Assembly (NCBI GenBank): GCA_964247055.1
Contig: OZ176056.1
Coordinates: 9,424,001-9,488,000, forward strand
Reading direction: 5' to 3'
DNA length: 64,000 nt
DNA from: Paragordius varius
Lineage: Eukaryota > Nematomorpha
Numbering within the stretch: position 1 is the stretch's first letter; every line of letters begins with the position of its first letter. Positions 59,354 to 64,000 of the stretch are shown one piece after another. The notes below the pieces were generated by a model, which was given only the letters and a program-made list of their open reading frames with translations, ran no database searches and was not told where the DNA came from. Both the position numbers and the translations under genes were made by a program.

Positions 59354-61830
59354 CAGGGGTGGCCACACTTTTTTTGTCGCGAGCTTTTTTTTTTGGCTTT
59401 TTTGTTAAAAAAAGAGTTCGCGGTCACCCAGAAATATTTTTCAAAAAAACTCAATCAACACTTTAAATGATGTATATACCTGCTTTACAGATTAGAGTGA
59501 CTTGTTTAAACCATTTTAAAATTGTAATATTTTTATCTATCAACCAAATACAAAAATAATTTTAATTAAAAGACAACGGGTTATTAACTACCTTAATTTT
59601 TTAACCAACATAAAACACTTCAAAATATTTATTTATTAAATTTCTATTATATGAAATTTTACAATATAAAAATTTAAACAATGCGTTTGAAATTACAGGG
59701 GAGAATACATTATGATACAAAAAATAAAAGAAATAAAAAATAGCATTCCAATTTAGAACCATAATTTGAACATAAATAAGAGTACATTAAAATTGTATCA
59801 GTTTTAATTCTATCCACATATTTTTTAGTAAATCGGCTTTTTCCTAAGCGAAAATACAACTCGATAAACATCCATATTTAATAAAGAAAAAAATATTTAA
59901 AACGCCCGACTGCGAAAAAATTCAGAAAGTTTATCTAAATTAGGTTCAAATGAAGTCAAAGCAATTCTCAAACATGATTCTAAATGTTTATTAGTTAATT
60001 GTGACCTCTGTTTAGTTTTGATAGCATTCATAATTGAAAAAGCCGATTCACATAAATATGTGGATCCAAAAAAGAATTGAATAATGCAGCGGTTTTCCAA
60101 ATATGGGGATATTTATCTTTATTTATAAATTTATATATATCTGATCCTAATAATTTTAGATGGATATCGCATTTAACATTTATTAATTCCTCTTCCAACT
60201 CTGCTAAATTTGGTACACCAAGAAAGTGGCTGAGTTTTTGAGCAATATATTCAACATTATTATTATTATTATTAAATGGGCATGATAAAAAATAGCGATG
60301 TCTTCAAGTTTATTTATAGATGAAAATCGTTTTTCAAAATCATTAATAAGCAGACCAATATCATCTGCATATTTTTCAAAAGAGAGATTCTCTATTTTTT
60401 TCAGACACCGCTGCCAGATTAAAAAAATGTTTTAAATCTCGGTTTTTTAATTGTGTTTCTACTACTGTTAGTGTTTCCTTAAAAGATTTTAAAGCACCCA
60501 TCATATCCATTATTGTTTTATCTTTTCCTTGTAATTGGATGTTTAATTTATGCTATTTTTCCGTGATATCGCATAAAAATGCAAGATCAAGCAGCCAATC
60601 TTGATCTTTCAATTCAGGGTATGAAAATTTAGAATTCTCTAAAAAAATTTCTATTTGTGGTAAAAGTTGCCTAAATCTAATTAAAAATGCGGCACGACTC
60701 AACCACCTTACATCAGTATGTAATAAAAGTTCTCCATATTCCACGCCGCACTCATTTAACAAAATTCGAAATTGGCGGCGGGACAAGCTTTTTGTTCGAA
60801 TGGCGTTAACAATTTTAAAACAGGGGTTCATTACATGATGGTATTTTAAAACTTTTGAACATAAAACTTGATTATGGATTATACAATGGTAATCAATGAA
60901 CTTGGGAAATGCACTGTGATTTTTACATAAAGCGATAAAGCCGTTGTTAACGCCAATCATAGCTGGAGCTCCATCAGTAGTTATAGATGCGAGTTTTACG
61001 ATGGGAAGTTTCGTATCTGTGATAAATTTATAAAAAGAATTAAAAATATCCTGCCCTCTGGTTCGTTCGTGGAGAGGTATTATAGTTAATAATTCCTCCT
61101 TTGCAGATAAATCACTAAATATCATACGAATAAAAATGCATAATTGGGCGATTCCAACATAATCGGTGAACTCATTGAGTTGCAAGGAAAAAAAATACAG
61201 TTATAAATATTTTCATGTAAAATTTCATCAAGATTATTACTAATATCTTCAGCCCTGCGCATAACGGTATTTCTCGATAAGCTTATGCTTTTAATAGCTG
61301 TCATAATATTATTTTTGTTATCAAAATTTTCAAATAAAATATCACAAGCGCTAATAAAGGCTTCTTTAAATATTTCACCATCTTGGAATGGCTTATTATT
61401 CCGAATGAGTATTTCCGCTACCTTGAATGAAGCAATCGTAGCATTTTTATAGTCTTTGTTGTATTTAAGTATGCTATTTTGTGAGGCGGATAATTGTTCT
61501 TTTTTTACTTTAATGTTGCGTTCTTGAGTTTGTAAGGGGTAGTTTTTGGAGTAATCTGGATGCAGAGATCTATAATGTCTTTCAATATTTGACTTTTTGG
61601 GCAAAGCAACAGTAGTATAAAGCAGGGGTGTTCCACATAGACGGCTCAATATTTTCTAGTCCTGCGGACAGATTTAATTAAAAAATTTGTTTAGCAAATA
61701 TAAATTTTATTAAGATTTTGTGAGAATATCATTATAATCTATGCATTTCCAATTTTTCACTGGCCGCACATAAATCAAAGAGTTGCGTGTTGCCCACCTA
61801 ATGTAAAACAAACCCGATCATATTTATAGA
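59354..61830 (-). mobile_element. BED-finger hAT transposon, almost complete but frame-broken transposase
   Basis: The end at 59354 is CAGGGGTGGCCACACTTTTT. On the minus strand the transposase is readable over about 600 residues. From the N side: ALPKKSNIERHYRSLHPDY, the second half of a BED zinc finger (about 61600); QNSILKYNKDYKNATIASFK; SLSRNTVMRRAEDI; then in another frame LASITTDGAPAMIG (about 60970), FIDYHCIIHNQVLCSK, LLLHTDVRWLSRAAFL; MDMMGALKSFKETL; and finally STYLCESAFSIMNAIKTKQR (about 60040) ending RSRAF. This is the ZBED5/GTF2IRD2-like hAT group. At least four shifts or stops (near 61185, 60550, 60420-60260 and 60110) disable it. The far terminus is not found. A MITE at 61623-61800 interrupts the zinc finger. 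Confidence 0.85.
61623..61800. repeat. hAT MITE inserted in the BED-finger coding region
   Basis: Left CAGGGGTGTTCCACATAG and right CTGGCCGCACATAAATCAAA to GTTGCCCACCTA. It shares the inner TTTTATTAAGATTTTGTG with copies at 45749 and 55586. The 8-base flanks (GTATAAAG against ATGTAAAA) agree only partly. Confidence 0.6.
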
Positions 61831-62734
61831 TATAGGGAATTATCGATGCTGATCATTTTGATATTTTTAAATATTAAATAACTCCATTTTTAAAGCTCTT
61901 ATGTATAGCTATTGATGAGAGTTGTTCACATATCATCTGCATTTCGTATAAATATTTTTTATTTTGTATAAATGGTATAGTTATACAGATATTGTAATAT
62001 ACATGTCGATTGATGTATATAAAACTTATTAGTAGTCGTTTATAATCTCGTTTGTTGCATAATCATGTTAAAAAGTATTAGTCATTCATGATTAAATTTA
62101 TCATTAATCTGATGGCCTATATTTACGCATATTTTCTTTTTATATATTCAAAGGCAAAACATATATTAATTACTTAAGTTTAATATAATTTAAATATCAA
62201 TTATATGATAAATTTTGCCAAAATATTTTCGCACTAAGATTATACATAAACGAGTAAAAAGCATCTTCAATAATTAAAAAGTTTTTACTGTAATAACATT
62301 ATATCATTGAAGATACACCGATGTTGTTCGCTTTAATTTTAGTGTCAAATTGTATATTCCATTTTTCATGAAAATACAACATTTCTTAAGCAATCAGAAC
62401 ATGTTTTTCTCAAAGACAACATTGTTTTCAGCAAAAACAACAAATTTTTAAAATTAATTACAATTTTTTTTATTTTATGGCAATTTTTATTAGATCTATT
62501 TAATTTTAGGCTAATGATTAATTAAATTTTAGCGTTATATTATAAATTTTATTGTTTTCTCATCAATATATGATTTAAATTGATTTTCAACTATGTTATT
62601 TGCCCATAAATTGTATTTATTAATAATAATTATTTTTTTCTATAACATTTTTAGTTTCACCTAACCAAATAAAATTGTCAACATGAAAAAAATTATTTTT
62701 GCTTGAAAAACGTTGTATCAAGGTGTATCAAGAA
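61831..62734. other. AT-rich DNA upstream of protease B
   Basis: No certain feature. ATG at 62088 opens a 22-codon hydrophobic stretch that could be a signal peptide for protease B, but no GT donor follows in the needed phase. Confidence 0.3.
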
Positions 62735-62870
62735 AAGGGTGAGCAGACCCACGTCGCCACTGTCCACAAAACACGTCCCTTGCTGCCCTTCCAAACACCA
62801 GTCAATGGTGGTTCAGTGACAGCCGTCTAGTTGCGTCGGGGGTCGGGTTGACTTTTTGCTCGGAATATCG
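62735..62870. other. GC-rich island of unknown origin
   Basis: About 135 bases are far richer in G+C than the surroundings, with abrupt edges. They contain words such as GCCACTGTCCACAAAACACG and TGCGTCGGGGGTCGGGTTGA. No protein, tRNA or known repeat end was recognised. It lies about 110 bases upstream of protease B exon 2, that is, within its first intron or promoter. Confidence 0.5.
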
Positions 62871-62976
62871 TGTTTGGTTAATGTTGTTCTTTGCATGAAC
62901 ATGGGATTTGTTAAAACCGAATATCATTTAAAGTACTTTAAATCTTGTAATTGATTTAATCTTTATTGCAAAATAG

Positions 62977-63837
62977 GTGGCTATTCAGATTGTGGGATTC
63001 AGTTTGCAAGAATCAGTTCTCCTAATTGCAGCTCGTTGTCTCAACACATTGTTAATGGAAATAACGCTAATATACAAGCGTGGCCTTGGCAGGTATTGAT
63101 TAAAAATATTAAATTAATCTTTATAAAGAACCCTAAGAAGGCACTTGAAATTTCTATTTTTTATATCAACAATGATTTTACTTAGTTAACCTCATCACAA
63201 TCTTTATCCCATAAGCCAGATAAATTTATGTTTAAAAAAATATTGTTTAAGTTAACTCTTATGTCTTATATGGTAAAATATTTAATTTTCAACCAACCAT
63301 TTAAAGTTTAGGACTCATATATATTTAATTCAAAAATCTACCCTTATGCAGAGGCGTAGCCTGCGTTTCTGGCTCCCGAGCATAAATAAGTAATGGCGCT
63401 CCCTTCACCTCCATGCGACACCTTGCATTTTAAAAAAAATTATGAATTCAAACCTGGTCATGATCACTCATAATGAGTGATTTTTTACTGAAATTTAAAT
63501 TGATAACTTTTATAAACACCGATTTTTTTGTAATATGGCGCCCGGTGCATCAGCCCCCCTTTCCCCCACTAGCTACGTTTCTGTGGTTATGAGTTATTAA
63601 ATTAATATGAAACATAACAACAATTTTATATTGAATAGTTATATAAGCCATATCGAAAAAATCAGGAATCAAAAAATATTGTTTAATTATTTAAAAATTT
63701 AATGTTTTGTTCTCAAATTGTTAATATAACTATTTAATCATTTAGCTATTCCTCAAAATTGATCGTAAAAAAGATTGTGGAGCTGTGCTTATTCACCCCC
63801 GATTCGCTCTCACGGCTGCACATTGTGTGTGGGGAAA
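62977..63837 (+). CDS. Serine protease B, paralogue of A (two exons visible, runs off the window)
   Basis: Exons are 62977-63092 (116 bases, as in A) and 63746-63837 (92 bases, two codons longer than in A), with the same intron phases. Exon 2 encodes GGYSDCGIQFARISSPNCSS, then QHIVNGNNANIQAWPWQ, the propeptide cysteines and activation site. Exon 3 encodes LFLKIDRKKDCGAVLIHPRF followed by ALTAAHCV with the catalytic His. It is highly similar to protease A at both protein and DNA level, so the duplication is fairly recent. Exon 1 with the signal peptide is not identified with confidence, and the Asp and Ser exons lie beyond the window. The His before the activation Ile is shared with A. No lesion is seen in these exons. 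Confidence 0.85.
63349..63583. repeat. hAT-like MITE in protease B intron 2
   Basis: Left CAGAGGCGTAGCCTGCGTTT and right CCCACTAGCTACGTTTCTG are inverted at the tips. The flanks CCCTTATG and TGGTTATG agree in the last five of eight bases. About 235 bp, with C-rich right arm GCGCCCGGTGCATCAGCCCC. Confidence 0.7.
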
Positions 63838-63867
63838 GTATGGCATATATATCTTTTTCCATTATAT

Positions 63868-64000
63868 AGTAAAAATGGAAATTATAAGGACACGAAAAAC
63901 AGAGACAAAGAAAGGCTTTAAGCCTTGATTTAAGACTAAATTATCTTAAGTGTAGTAACACAATTAGGATACTTATTTTACATCCCACAACGATTACCCA
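63868..64000. repeat. R2 MITE, left part, continues past the window
   Basis: TAGTAAAAATGGAAATTATA then AGGACACGAAAAACAGAGAC matches the R2 left arm. It lies in the intron after protease B exon 3. Confidence 0.55.

Noticed and set aside
62088-62154. ATG plus 21 hydrophobic codons as exon 1 of protease B
   Set aside because: Attractive as a signal peptide, but no GT donor in phase 1 follows (only AAG-GCAAAA). Left out of the gene model.

Overview
The window is strongly AT-rich, repeat-packed eukaryotic DNA, almost certainly from an invertebrate animal. Support comes from spliced genes with GT-AG introns, a chymotrypsin-fold protease family, a Golgi beta-1,3-galactosyltransferase, an animal-type 17beta-HSD/3-ketoacyl-CoA reductase relative, and animal-type LINE and hAT transposons. 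There is nothing bacterial: no operons and no ribosome binding sites. The species cannot be named from sequence alone; an AT-rich cnidarian (possibly myxozoan) or flatworm would fit, but that is a guess.

Layout. Bases 1-18 kb are almost entirely transposons. In order they are: TTAA-flanked MITEs (family R1), a 2.8 kb element with inverted repeats of about 490 bp, a near full-length but broken RTE-like LINE at 6-9.5 kb inserted in an R1 copy that already carried another R1, a complete hAT with perfect 8-bp target duplications at 10.7-12.5 kb, a second LINE scrap, and a TTF-type hAT at 15-17 kb. Bases 18.1-21.2 kb hold the decayed exons of a short-chain dehydrogenase. Bases 21-34 kb are again transposons (three hAT families with derivatives, R1 copies, a Ty3/Gypsy-like fossil, a LINE 5' scrap). 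A possible membrane-protein exon lies at 34.3 kb and a LINE scrap at 36 kb. The only long intact host reading frame, a GT31 glycosyltransferase, is at 38.2-39.4 kb between two R1 copies. A LINE scrap (44 kb) is followed by the last exon of a small, possibly profilin-like gene (45.2 kb).

Bases 49-64 kb carry two paralogous, divergently transcribed secreted serine proteases. The first (minus strand, seven exons, 54282 to 49142) can be followed from signal peptide to stop but has a one-base lesion in exon 5. The second (plus strand, from 62977) runs off the window. Both have His rather than Arg/Lys before the activation Ile, and the complete one has an unusual S1 pocket. A BED-type hAT (59.4-61.8 kb), itself hit by a MITE, and several Tc1-like MITEs (family R2) lie in and between the two genes.

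The genes show no shared pathway. The clearest story is layered transposition, in which element-into-element insertions reveal target sites and relative ages. The most interesting items are the proof from nested copies that R1 uses TTAA targets, the element of unassigned class at 493-3261, the protease activation site and pocket, and the large insertion in the galactosyltransferase.
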